A stretch of 32,203 nt of DNA from Propionibacteriaceae bacterium UBA6122 (GCA_002428365.1 DIVW01000022.1:84603-116805); one strand, 5' to 3'. Counted from the first letter of the stretch, positions 23,755-32,024 are shown. Notes: generated by a model not told the origin, from the letters alone. Translations and numbers: made by a program.

Positions 23755-25395
23755 GTGAGGCTTGCGACCAAGCTGATGGGCCTGGCCCTATCTTGTGCTC
23801 TGCTAGTGACCGGTGCGGAAACCGCACTGGCCGAAACTCCTGAGCCGAGCCCCGAGCCGTCGATCTCTGCCACTACCGAGCCGTCCACGCCGCCTTCTAC
23901 TGAGCCGACGTCGGCGGCCACTGAGGTTACCCCGGCTGCCCCGAGCGCCAGCACCACCTCAGGCGTGCAGCCAGCTGAGGTGCCAGCTTCGACTGCCACC
24001 TACCGCAACCCCTACTGCGCTGATCCCTCGACGCTGCTGAGCGCTGCGGCGAAGAAGAAGGCGGGGCTTTCGGCCGACTATTTTGGTTCGCCAGTAGCGC
24101 TGGGTCAGCGCCCGGATGTGCTCGGCTTCGTGCCCAAAGAGGGCGCGAAGTTCAATAACCCGTTCAGTTCGGCGAGCACGGTGGTGATTCGGCAATTGCT
24201 GAACGGAGTGCGGGCCGCGGCCGCGGGATCCACCGTGAAGATCGCGATGTATTCGATGTCGCGTTGGGACTCGGCCAAAGCGGTCATTCGAGCGCACTGC
24301 CGCGGGGTGAACATCCAGTACCTCACTGACGACCATGCCGTCACTACCGGACCAACCCAGGCGACGAAGCGGGTGCTTACCTGGACCCCGCCGCCAGCGC
24401 CTGCCGCTACGCCGTCTGCCGTGGTGACCAACCCAAACGCGGGCTCGCAGTTCAAGGCCTGCACGCTGAGTTGCAGCTCTGACTACAAATGGAAGGGTGC
24501 CCGGGTACGGGTGGCCACCACCGCCAACCCGACCTACCGGCCCTATATGCACGCCAAGTACCTGACTTTCGACAGCCTTGGCGGGGTGCCATACGTGACC
24601 ATGATGTCTTCGGGCAACTTCACCGTGACCCAGGTCAAACGCGGCTGGAACAACGTCTACACCGCGGTACGCGATCAGAGCACCTATAACTTCCTGAACG
24701 ACCGGTTCGCCGAGATGTGGAAAGACACCTCCGGCAACGACTACGCGGTCAACAGCTCTACTGCTGGCCCAGACAAGAAGACCTACTTCTTCCCCTGGGC
24801 GGTGGCCAACCCGGCGAGCTCCCTGCAGACGGTTAACCCCGACACTGACCCGTACACCTCGTTCCTGGAGAACGTGAAGTGCACCGGAGCGTCCAAGGGC
24901 TACGGCAACTCCAAACGCAAGACGCAGGTGTTCGTCTCGATGTACCAATGGACGTCCTCGCGGCTCTACCTGGCTCGGCGGCTGAAGCGGCTGAAGAACG
25001 CTGGCTGCGACGTGAAGGTGCTGATGTCGGCCAGCGAGTGGGATTTGGAAGTCATGCCGATCCTGCGCAAGTGGGACAAGAAGAAAGTCAAGACCACCTA
25101 CAAGTACGGCAACATCCTGATCCGCAATGGTGACCGGGGCAGTCGGTTCATCCACTCCAAGTTCATCCTGGTGAACGGCAAATGGGGCAACAACTCCAAG
25201 ACCAAGGTGGTCTTCACCGGTTCGGGGAACTGGACCAAGTCGTCGCTGCGCTTCAACAACGAGGTCAACTTGTTGATCACCGGGGTTGGGTACGGGCAGT
25301 TCAAGGCCAACTGGAACAAGATGTGGAACAGCCGCAAATACTCCACACCGATCACCAAGTTGGCCAAGAAGAAGACCTCTCGGGGCGACGCCTGA
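23755..25395 (+). CDS. Secreted phospholipase D-like phosphodiesterase (second of tandem pair)
   Basis: A 546-residue paralogue of the preceding gene. It has a signal peptide (about 1-26, ends ALAETP), a Pro/Ser/Thr/Glu linker (about 27-85) without the exact repeats of its partner, and a PLD-type domain. HAKYLTFD is at 266-273, followed by SSGNFT; HSKFILVN is at 467-474, followed by GSGNWT. The second HKD motif again has Asn for Asp. The conserved cysteine pattern and the basic C-terminus (KLAKKKTSRGDA) match the first copy. It starts at GTG 23755 with GGAGG upstream. The stop is 3 nt before the cytidylyltransferase-oxidoreductase fusion, so the two are probably co-transcribed, which ties this secreted enzyme to CDP-polyol metabolism. 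Confidence 0.83.
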   Translation: MRLATKLMGLALSCALLVTGAETALAETPEPSPEPSISATTEPSTPPSTEPTSAATEVTPAAPSASTTSGVQPAEVPASTATYRNPYCADPSTLLSAAAKKKAGLSADYFGSPVALGQRPDVLGFVPKEGAKFNNPFSSASTVVIRQLLNGVRAAAAGSTVKIAMYSMSRWDSAKAVIRAHCRGVNIQYLTDDHAVTTGPTQATKRVLTWTPPPAPAATPSAVVTNPNAGSQFKACTLSCSSDYKWKGARVRVATTANPTYRPYMHAKYLTFDSLGGVPYVTMMSSGNFTVTQVKRGWNNVYTAVRDQSTYNFLNDRFAEMWKDTSGNDYAVNSSTAGPDKKTYFFPWAVANPASSLQTVNPDTDPYTSFLENVKCTGASKGYGNSKRKTQVFVSMYQWTSSRLYLARRLKRLKNAGCDVKVLMSASEWDLEVMPILRKWDKKKVKTTYKYGNILIRNGDRGSRFIHSKFILVNGKWGNNSKTKVVFTGSGNWTKSSLRFNNEVNLLITGVGYGQFKANWNKMWNSRKYSTPITKLAKKKTSRGDA

Positions 25396-25398
25396 GCC

Positions 25399-26748
25399 GT
25401 GGCTACCAGGGTCATCACCTACGGCACCTTCGACATGTTCCACGAAGGTCATCGACGCCTTCTGGAGCGCGCCCGGGAACTTGGTGACCACCTGACCGTT
25501 GGGGTCACCTCGGAGGATTACGACGCCACTCGCGGCAAGCTGAACGTGCAAGAGGGCCTGATGCAGCGCATCGAAGGCGTCCGGCGCAGTGGCTTGGCCG
25601 ACGAGATTATCGTCGAGGAGTACGAAGGCCAGAAGCTCCACGACGTGCAGAGCCGCGATATCGACACCTTCGCGATCGGTTCGGATTGGTTGGGCAAGTT
25701 CGACTACCTGAACCCGTTCTGCGACGTGGTCTATCTCGATCGCACCAAGGGCATTTCCAGCACTGATCTACGCGCCGAGCGTCACGGGACGGTACGCATC
25801 GGCGTGATCGGTTCGGGGCGGATCGCGGCGCGCTTCGTGCCAGAGAGCCGCTTCGTCAGCGGCGTTAGCGTGGACGTGGTCTACAGCCCGAACCCCGCCA
25901 ATGCGGCGAGGTTCGCCGCGACCCACGAGCTTGATCGGGCCTGCGGCAGCGTTGAAGAGCTGTTCGCCCTGGTTGATGCGGTCTACATTGCCAGCCCCCA
26001 TGGCACCCACGCCGAGTTGGTGCGCGCGGCGATCGCTGCAGGCAAGCATGTGCTGTGCGAAAAGCCGCTGGCGCTGACCAAGGCTGAGGCGGTAGAGCTG
26101 TTCGCGCTCGCGGCTGAGGCGAAGGTGGTGCTCATGGAGGCGATCAAGACCGCCTATGCGCCCGGCTTCCGTCGGATGCTCGCCGTTGCCCAGGGTGGCT
26201 CGATTGGTCAGTTGGTGTCGATCGATGCCACTTTCACCAAGCTGATCCCAAGCGGTCGCGAACACGTCGCCCCCGAAGGGGGAGCGATCTCGGAGCTGGC
26301 CAGCTACGTGCTGCTGCCGTTCGTGAAGCTTTTCGGTACCGAGCCGGTCGAGGTGCGCACGACTTCGCTGAAGCCGCCGGGGTCCGAGGTGGAGGTATTT
26401 TCCAAGATCGATCTCACCTATCCCAACGGCGTCGGCACCGCGCGGGTTGGGATCGGGGTGAAGGCCGAGGGCGAACTCGTCATCGGTGGCACTGAGGGCT
26501 ACCTGTATGTGCCGGCGCCGTGGTGGCTGACCGACTACTTCGAGCTGCGTTATGAGGATCCTGGGAAGCGCGAGCGCTACTACGTGAAGTTCGCGCGCGA
26601 CGGCCTGCGCTACGAGATCGGTGAATTCGCGGCCGTGATTCGAGCAGGTGCGCTGGCCAGCTACATGCTGCGACCCGAGGAGTCGATTGGGCTAGCAGGA
26701 ATGATCGAGGCAGCCAGGAGTCAAGACCGGTATTTTGGCGTAGAGTGA
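25399..26748 (+). CDS. Fusion of TagD-like glycerol-3-phosphate cytidylyltransferase and Gfo/Idh/MocA oxidoreductase
   Basis: A 449-residue two-domain cytoplasmic protein. Residues 1-131 are a TagD-type cytidylyltransferase: TYGTFDMFHEGHRRLLERA with the HxGH catalytic motif, GSDWLGKFDYL and RTKGISSTDLR, which are close to bona fide TagD. Residues about 133-449 are a Gfo/Idh/MocA NAD(P) oxidoreductase with Rossmann loop GVIGSGRIA and the conserved EKP (E221-K222-P223). One protein could therefore reduce a keto or aldehyde substrate and activate the resulting polyol phosphate with CTP, though the real substrate pair is unknown. GTG 25399 follows the second PLD-like stop by 3 nt, without an obvious ribosome site. 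CDP-glycerol or another CDP-alditol is the likely product. Confidence 0.85.
   Translation: MATRVITYGTFDMFHEGHRRLLERARELGDHLTVGVTSEDYDATRGKLNVQEGLMQRIEGVRRSGLADEIIVEEYEGQKLHDVQSRDIDTFAIGSDWLGKFDYLNPFCDVVYLDRTKGISSTDLRAERHGTVRIGVIGSGRIAARFVPESRFVSGVSVDVVYSPNPANAARFAATHELDRACGSVEELFALVDAVYIASPHGTHAELVRAAIAAGKHVLCEKPLALTKAEAVELFALAAEAKVVLMEAIKTAYAPGFRRMLAVAQGGSIGQLVSIDATFTKLIPSGREHVAPEGGAISELASYVLLPFVKLFGTEPVEVRTTSLKPPGSEVEVFSKIDLTYPNGVGTARVGIGVKAEGELVIGGTEGYLYVPAPWWLTDYFELRYEDPGKRERYYVKFARDGLRYEIGEFAAVIRAGALASYMLRPEESIGLAGMIEAARSQDRYFGVE
26717..26746 (+). promoter_or_regulatory. Promoter module of the first FN3-EEP gene
   Basis: GGAGTCAAGACC (26717-26728) is followed after 12 nt by TAGAGT (26741-26746). 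It overlaps the last codons of the oxidoreductase fusion. The same module with the same spacing precedes the second FN3-EEP gene (28484-28513), with 23 of 30 bases identical. Confidence 0.6.
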
Positions 26749-26809
26749 TCCAGCAGTGAATTAGTACTCGGCCAGCGGGGGGCCGGCCACTTAGTTGAGA
26801 GGCCCCCTC

Positions 26810-28432
26810 GTGTACCGCTCGCCCACGCGATTCGTCCGCACCGCGCTCGTCGCGCTGGTAATCGCCCCCGCACTCTCCCTCGGCTATGTGAGTGCGCCCG
26901 CTTCGGCACAGCCCACGCCGACTCTCCGCGCGGCAGCCCTGCTGAAGGCCTCAGCTCCGGTGCTCGCGAGTGCTTCCACCACCCGGCTGGCAATTGATTG
27001 GCCCGATCTCGCCGGTGCGCCGCGCTACCGGGTGCGCTACTCGAAGTACGCCAGCTTCAAGAAGTCGATCTACAAGCGCGCCACCAGCTCCAAGATCGTG
27101 CTGACCGGCCTCAAAGCGTCCACCAAGTACTACGTTCGGGTGCAGGCGATCAAGAACAATGCCAAGGGCACCGCCTTGTCGGCCTATTCGGCCACCAAGG
27201 TGTTCACCACCGCCAAGAAGCTGAAGTACGCCGCGCCGACCAGTTTGGCTGGCAAGGCCTCGGCTCGCGGGGCGGACGCGATCGCGCTGAACTGGAAGTT
27301 CTACAAGGCTGGACTGCGCTACCAGGTGCAGTACGCCAACAACAAGTCATTCAGCGGGGCCAAGGCCATCATCGTCCGTGGCCCCTCGACCGCGATTACC
27401 GGGCTGGCCACCAGCACCGTCCACTACTTCCGGGTACGGGTGGTGGACGCCGCAGGTAAGGCGGCCAGCGGGTGGTCGAAGGTGGTGGCTACTGCCACCC
27501 GGACCCCAGTGGACCCAGCAGCCGAGCCGCTGCAAGTGGCCAGCTACAACATTCGCAACGGCACTAAGTCCTCCGATACCGGCAACCGTTCCTGGGCGGT
27601 TCGCCGCGACTTGGTGGTGAAGCAAATCAAAGGCAACAAGCTCGACGTCGTCGGCCTGCAGGAAGCCGAATACACCTACCTCGTCGGGGCTGACGGTGCT
27701 TGGAAGCACCAGTACCAGGACCTGGTCGAGGTGTTGGGTGGCTCGTGGAAGATCACCTGCGCGACGGAGGAGAACCCCAACTGCGATAAGTCAAACAACT
27801 ACACCGCAGGCACCCGGCTCATCTACAACGCTGAAACAGTGAGTCTGCGTCAGGCGGGCACCTACGGCCTGTCCACCCGCAGCGGCGACGTCCGACGATT
27901 CCTGGTGTGGGGGATCTTCACCCAGAAGTCGACCGGGCGAGACTTCTTCTTCGCCAACACTCACCTCGACGATGCCAAGACCGACGCCGGTTATAGCTAC
28001 CGGGTCACCCAGGCCAAGCAGGTACTGGCCCAGATTGCGGCCAACAACCCCAAGGGGCTCCCGGTGATCCTCACCGGCGACATGAACTCGCACAAGTGGC
28101 GCAAGCCGAACAACGCCCCGTACAAGCTGTACGTGGCCGCCGGGTTGGTCGATCCGATCGGCAACACCGACTTCTCCCGTACTGCGGTTAAGCCCACCGC
28201 TGAGGTACGGATTCGCACCGAGTTCGACTCGTGGAACGACTTCGGTACGAAACCAGACCAGCACGGCTGGGCGAACGGGATCAACGTCGACTACGTCTGG
28301 GTTTCGAAGTCGGTGACCACCTTGGAGTACGAGACGGTGGTGAACATCAGCGACGCTACTTTGAAGTTCGTTGGACCAGTGCCCTCAGATCACAACATGC
28401 TCCGAGCCAGCGTGCTGATTCCGAAATCCTGA
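26810..28432 (+). CDS. Secreted FN3-EEP protein, first of three (two FN3 domains)
   Basis: A 540-residue exported protein. A signal peptide (about 1-33, ends APASA) is followed by two fibronectin type III domains (about 48-140 and 143-237) and a C-terminal endonuclease/exonuclease/phosphatase domain (about 240-540). The EEP active-site set is complete: N247 (YNIRN), E285 (LQEAE), H385 (NTHLDD), D424 and N426 (GDMNSH), the NVDYVWVS aspartate, and D527-H528 (SDHN). Such enzymes cut phosphodiesters in DNA, phospholipids or other phosphate esters. GTG 26810 is preferred to TTG 26795 because it aligns exactly with the start of the next paralogue and has GAGAGG 7 nt upstream. FN3 domains probably bind surface glycans or spread the enzyme in the wall. 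Confidence 0.85.
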   Translation: MYRSPTRFVRTALVALVIAPALSLGYVSAPASAQPTPTLRAAALLKASAPVLASASTTRLAIDWPDLAGAPRYRVRYSKYASFKKSIYKRATSSKIVLTGLKASTKYYVRVQAIKNNAKGTALSAYSATKVFTTAKKLKYAAPTSLAGKASARGADAIALNWKFYKAGLRYQVQYANNKSFSGAKAIIVRGPSTAITGLATSTVHYFRVRVVDAAGKAASGWSKVVATATRTPVDPAAEPLQVASYNIRNGTKSSDTGNRSWAVRRDLVVKQIKGNKLDVVGLQEAEYTYLVGADGAWKHQYQDLVEVLGGSWKITCATEENPNCDKSNNYTAGTRLIYNAETVSLRQAGTYGLSTRSGDVRRFLVWGIFTQKSTGRDFFFANTHLDDAKTDAGYSYRVTQAKQVLAQIAANNPKGLPVILTGDMNSHKWRKPNNAPYKLYVAAGLVDPIGNTDFSRTAVKPTAEVRIRTEFDSWNDFGTKPDQHGWANGINVDYVWVSKSVTTLEYETVVNISDATLKFVGPVPSDHNMLRASVLIPKS

Positions 28433-28573
28433 GAGCCGGACGGACGGTTTGAGTCGGCCAGTCACGCTCCGGTGAGATTGGGTGGAGTCAAAACCTGAGA
28501 ATTGTCGTAGAGTTTCACAGGAAGTGACCCTCGCGGTTAGTGAGGGCCAACAGATCGGCTGAGAGGCTGCCTC
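28433..28573 (+). promoter_or_regulatory. Leader and promoter of the second FN3-EEP gene
   Basis: The gap holds GGAGTCAAAACC (28484-28495), the -10 TAGAGT (28508-28513), and a 5-bp hairpin CCCTC/GAGGG (28528-28532 with 28542-28546) in the leader. It ends with GAGAGGCTGCCTC directly before the GTG, in which GAGG can pair with CCTC and mask the ribosome site. The first FN3-EEP gene has the same arrangement. Confidence 0.5.
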
Positions 28574-29947
28574 GTGCGCGGATTCCCGTCCCGACCGTCC
28601 ACTTCGGTTTTGGTCGCGCTGGCTTTGGCGCCGGTGTTGGCCTTCGGCACGGTGAGCACGCCAGCTAAGGCCCAGGATCCGCTCCCACCGCGCGCGTTTG
28701 CCTACGCCACACCCGCGGCGGCGCAGTTGGTCTTGCCGGCCGCCACGAAGATGAAGTACGCCGCGCCCACCGGGCTGCGGGCCAAGGCCTCGGCGCGCGG
28801 TGCCGACGTCGTGGCACTGAACTGGTCTTTCAAAACCCCAGGGCTGCACTACCAGGTGCAGTACGCCACCGCCGCCAACTTTGTCGGCGGGAAGGCCATC
28901 ATCGTCAAGGTGGCCTCAACTGCCATCGGGGGGTTGCCGACCGGCGCCCGCTATTACTTCCGGGTTCGGATCGTCAACTCGGCCAACAAGGCGATCAGCG
29001 GCTGGTCCAAGGCCGTCACCACCGGGGCCCAGGCGCCGGCGGACCCTGGCGCCAGACCACTGCAGGTGGCCAGCTTCAACATTCGCAACTGGAAACGAAC
29101 CGGCGGCGGCAAGTGGAGCGTTCGCGGACCGTTGGTGGCCGCCACGATCCTCAGCCGCAGGTTGGACGTGGTGGGGTTACAGGAAGCCGACTTCAACAAG
29201 GTCGGTGGGATCAACCAGATCGACAGCCTGTTGCGAATGCTGAACGCCAAAGGTGCGGCCTATCGGGTCGTGGTGAGCGGCTCCGCTGCCACTGCTGGCA
29301 CCCGGATCATCTACAACTCTGCGACGGTGACCCCGGTATGGGCCGGGATGCGTCAGTTGTCGACCCTGGCCGGCGACGTGAAGCGCTATGTGGTCTGGGC
29401 GCATTTCGTCCAAAGCTCCACCGAGCGCAAATTCTTCTTTGCCACCACGCATCTGGTGAGCAACCCGAAGTCGGTAAAGACCAAGAAGTGCAGCGGCTCG
29501 CAGACCAAGTACTACAAGATGCGCAAGGTGCAGGCTGGTCAGGTAGTGGCCGAGATCAAGGCGCGCAACACCGACGGCCTGCCGGTGATCCTCACCGGAG
29601 ACATGAACTCCCACAAGGTGCACTGCCCCAACAACGCGCCCTACCGGATCTATGCCGCCGCTGGGCTAGTGGACCCGCTGGGCAACCCTGACTTCTCCAA
29701 GACGCCAGTGAACCCAACTGCCGAGGTGCGAATCCACAGCGAATGGGACACTTCGAACCACTACGCCCGCAAGCCGGTGCGGCACAACATCATCAACGGA
29801 CACCACGTCGACTACGTCTGGGTGTCGAAGTCGATCAAGACCCTCGAATACGAGGTGGTGGTCAAGATCAACGACTCGACGTTGAAGTACGTCGGCACGC
29901 ATCCTTCTGACCACAACATGGTGCGCGCCAGCGTGTTGATTCCGTAA
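28574..29947 (+). CDS. Secreted FN3-EEP protein, second of three
   Basis: A 457-residue exported paralogue. A signal peptide (about 1-33, ends TPAKA) leads to one FN3 domain (about 58-155, homologous to the second FN3 of the preceding protein) and an EEP catalytic domain. Active-site residues are N169 (FNIRN), E204 (LQEAD), H293 (TTHLV), D343 (GDMNSH), the HVDYVWVS aspartate and H447 (SDHN). A cysteine pair (KKCSGS, VHCPNN), absent in the first paralogue, is shared with the third. GTG 28574 has GAGAGG upstream. It has its own promoter. The phosphodiester substrate is unknown; location next to teichoic-acid genes makes wall polymer a candidate beside nucleic acid. Confidence 0.85.
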   Translation: MRGFPSRPSTSVLVALALAPVLAFGTVSTPAKAQDPLPPRAFAYATPAAAQLVLPAATKMKYAAPTGLRAKASARGADVVALNWSFKTPGLHYQVQYATAANFVGGKAIIVKVASTAIGGLPTGARYYFRVRIVNSANKAISGWSKAVTTGAQAPADPGARPLQVASFNIRNWKRTGGGKWSVRGPLVAATILSRRLDVVGLQEADFNKVGGINQIDSLLRMLNAKGAAYRVVVSGSAATAGTRIIYNSATVTPVWAGMRQLSTLAGDVKRYVVWAHFVQSSTERKFFFATTHLVSNPKSVKTKKCSGSQTKYYKMRKVQAGQVVAEIKARNTDGLPVILTGDMNSHKVHCPNNAPYRIYAAAGLVDPLGNPDFSKTPVNPTAEVRIHSEWDTSNHYARKPVRHNIINGHHVDYVWVSKSIKTLEYEVVVKINDSTLKYVGTHPSDHNMVRASVLIP

Positions 29948-29968
29948 TCCTGAGCTGGGCAGCGGGTG

Positions 29969-29996
29969 TTGGGCCGACTGCCCACGCCCCTACACT
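29969..29996 (+). promoter_or_regulatory. Probable promoter of the third FN3-EEP gene
   Basis: TTGGGC (29969-29974) and TACACT (29991-29996) are separated by 16 nt. The module of the first two paralogues is not conserved here, so this copy may be regulated differently. Confidence 0.45.
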
Positions 29997-30052
29997 TGGG
30001 CGGCAGTTTGGCGCTGGTCACGGGGGCGATCGGTGCCGAGAGGGGGCTGTAG

Positions 30053-31375
30053 GTGTCGAGCAATTCGGGCCTGCCCGAACGCGGCAGGTGGTTGGCGGTG
30101 CTGTGCGCTTTGGCGCTGGCGCTGCCGCAACTGGTGGGGGCCTCGAGCGCTGCCGCCGGGCAGCCACTAGCGCCTGCGCGTCCGTCCTACCCCTATGCCA
30201 AGCCCAGCGGCGTGGTCGCCAAAGCATCAGCCGGCGGCGCGGACACCATCGTGTTGACCTGGAATTCCTTGGGTACCGGGGTGCGCTATCAGGTGCGGTG
30301 GGTGAATGGCCGCACCGGGGCTGCCGAATCGCGAATCGTCAAGGTGCCGGTGACCACCATCGGGGGGCTGTGGAGCCGCTCCCGCTACTACTTCCGAGTA
30401 CGCGTGGTGGGCGCGGACGGTAAGGCCGACAGCCCCTGGTCGAAGCGGATCGCGGCCACAACCAAGAACCCTCGTGACCGGCTGGCCAAACGGCTTCGGG
30501 TGGCCACCTACAACATTCGAAATGGCACCAACTCTGGGGACGGCAAGCCTTGGAGCGTCCGACGCACGCTGGTGGCGGCGGCGATCAAAGCCCAAAAGCT
30601 CGATGTGGTCGGGTTGCAGGAGGCCGAGCACAAGCGAGTCTCCTCAGGCGTGGCGCAATACCGTGACCTGTTAAACCTGCTCGGCTCCCATTGGCGGATC
30701 ACCAGCACCAGCAATACCGCGGGCACTCGCATCATCTACAACTCCAAGACTGTGTCCATGGTGCGCCAAGGTTCGGCCAAGCTCAGTGGCGATAACAAGC
30801 CGAAGCGGTACGTGACCTGGGCGGTCTTCAAGCAGAAGTCGAGCGGACGGAAGTTCTTCTTTGCCAACACCCATCTGGTGCGCAGCCCCGGGGGTGCGGT
30901 GAAATCCAGCGGGAAGTGCGCAAAGGGCGACACCAAGTACTACAAGATGCGCAAAAAGCAGGCGTCCCAGGTGGTCGCCGCGATTCGCCGACATTCCGGC
31001 GGGCTTCCGGTGGTGCTCACCGGTGACATGAACTCCCACAAGTTCCACTGCCCCAACAACGGCCCGTACCGGGTCTACCGGGCGGCGGGATTGGTGGATC
31101 CCATCGGCAACCCGGATCGCTCGAAGTCCCCGGTTGGTGCCACCACCGAAGTGCGGATTCACACTCAGTACGACTCCAGCAACCACTTCAAAAGCGCGCC
31201 GAAATCGCATGGCTGGGTCAACGGCTCCAACGTCGACTACGTGTGGGTTTCAAAGTCGGTCACCACCCTGGCTTACGAGACGGTGGTGAACATCGACTCC
31301 GCCGGACGGTTCGACGGCCCGGCGCCCTCGGATCACAACATGATTCGGGCGACCGTGCTGATTCCGAAGTCGTGA
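30053..31375 (+). CDS. Secreted FN3-EEP protein, third of three
   Basis: A 440-residue exported protein with signal peptide (about 1-35), one FN3 domain (about 45-140) and an EEP domain. Catalytic positions are N154 (YNIRN), E190 (LQEAE), H274 (NTHLV), D325 (GDMNSH), the NVDYVWVS aspartate and H428 (SDHN). It shares with the second paralogue the cysteine pair (GKCAKG, FHCPNN) and the TKYYKMRKKQA segment. The start is GTG 30053 with GAGAGGGGG about 10 nt upstream. It ends 15 nt before the SanA-like start. All three paralogues keep the full active site, so none looks like a decayed copy. Confidence 0.85.
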   Translation: MSSNSGLPERGRWLAVLCALALALPQLVGASSAAAGQPLAPARPSYPYAKPSGVVAKASAGGADTIVLTWNSLGTGVRYQVRWVNGRTGAAESRIVKVPVTTIGGLWSRSRYYFRVRVVGADGKADSPWSKRIAATTKNPRDRLAKRLRVATYNIRNGTNSGDGKPWSVRRTLVAAAIKAQKLDVVGLQEAEHKRVSSGVAQYRDLLNLLGSHWRITSTSNTAGTRIIYNSKTVSMVRQGSAKLSGDNKPKRYVTWAVFKQKSSGRKFFFANTHLVRSPGGAVKSSGKCAKGDTKYYKMRKKQASQVVAAIRRHSGGLPVVLTGDMNSHKFHCPNNGPYRVYRAAGLVDPIGNPDRSKSPVGATTEVRIHTQYDSSNHFKSAPKSHGWVNGSNVDYVWVSKSVTTLAYETVVNIDSAGRFDGPAPSDHNMIRATVLIPKS

Positions 31376-31378
31376 GCC

Positions 31379-31384
31379 TAGGCT
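31379..31384 (+). promoter_or_regulatory. -10 box of a probable leaderless promoter (SanA-like gene)
   Basis: TAGGCT lies exactly 6 nt before the second of two adjacent GTG codons (31391), the same spacing as before the first TagF-like gene and pgi. This decides the start in favour of 31391. Confidence 0.5.
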
Positions 31385-31390
31385 GAGGTG

Positions 31391-32011
31391 GTGAACCCCC
31401 TCTCCCGTGGCCTGCGAGTTCTAGCTGGTGGCGGCGTCCTCGCCCTGGTGGTGGCCGGCTCGGTGACGGCTTGGGTGCGGCTGCTTTCGGCTGGCCGGAT
31501 CGTCGCGGCCGACCAGTTGCCGCCGATGCCGGTCGCGCTGGTGCTGGGCGCTCAGGTTCACCCGAACCTGGTGCCCTCAGGGTTCCTGCAGGCCCGACTC
31601 GATTTGGCAGCCCAGTTGTATGCCCGAGGTCTGGTCGAGCACCTGCTTCTCTCCGGCGATGGGCGCTCCCGGTTCTACGACGAGCCAGCCACCATGCGCG
31701 CCTACCTGATTGAGCGCGGCGTGCCGGAAACTGCGATCACCACCGACCCCGATGGGTTGGACACTTTCGCGTCCTGCCGCCGGGCCCGCCAAGAGTATGG
31801 CTGGCGCGAACTGGTCGTGGTCAGTCAGCGTTACCACCTGCCCAGGGCAATCGCGATCTGTGCGCTGTTGGGCATCGACGCCTGGGGCGTGGGCGATGAG
31901 ACGATGCGCCGCAGCGGCCGGATCTGGCGCTACGGCACGCTCCGGGAGGCGGCGGCGAACCTGAAAGTGGTCTCCGACCTGGCCGTCCACTGGTGGGATC
32001 GGCGCAGCTAG
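31391..32011 (+). CDS. SanA/YdcF-like DUF218 membrane protein
   Basis: A 206-residue protein with one N-terminal membrane helix (about 8-30) and an extracytoplasmic DUF218 domain. Family landmarks are VALVLGAQV, HLLLSGDGR, YDEPATMRAYLIERGVPETAI, DPDGLDTFASCRRARQEYG and VVSQRYHLPRAIAIC. SanA of enteric bacteria affects envelope barrier function at high temperature; the biochemical activity of the domain is not settled. It starts 15 nt after the last FN3-EEP gene but appears to have its own leaderless promoter. Envelope-related function would fit the neighbourhood. Confidence 0.82.
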   Translation: MNPLSRGLRVLAGGGVLALVVAGSVTAWVRLLSAGRIVAADQLPPMPVALVLGAQVHPNLVPSGFLQARLDLAAQLYARGLVEHLLLSGDGRSRFYDEPATMRAYLIERGVPETAITTDPDGLDTFASCRRARQEYGWRELVVVSQRYHLPRAIAICALLGIDAWGVGDETMRRSGRIWRYGTLREAAANLKVVSDLAVHWWDRRS

Positions 32012-32024
32012 GTCAGCGATATTG

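Noticed and set aside
23959..25641. Open frame of 560 codons antisense to the second PLD-like gene
   Set aside because: Although long, it is antisense to a PLD domain with intact motifs and shows no family signature; a similar shadow lies opposite the first PLD-like gene.
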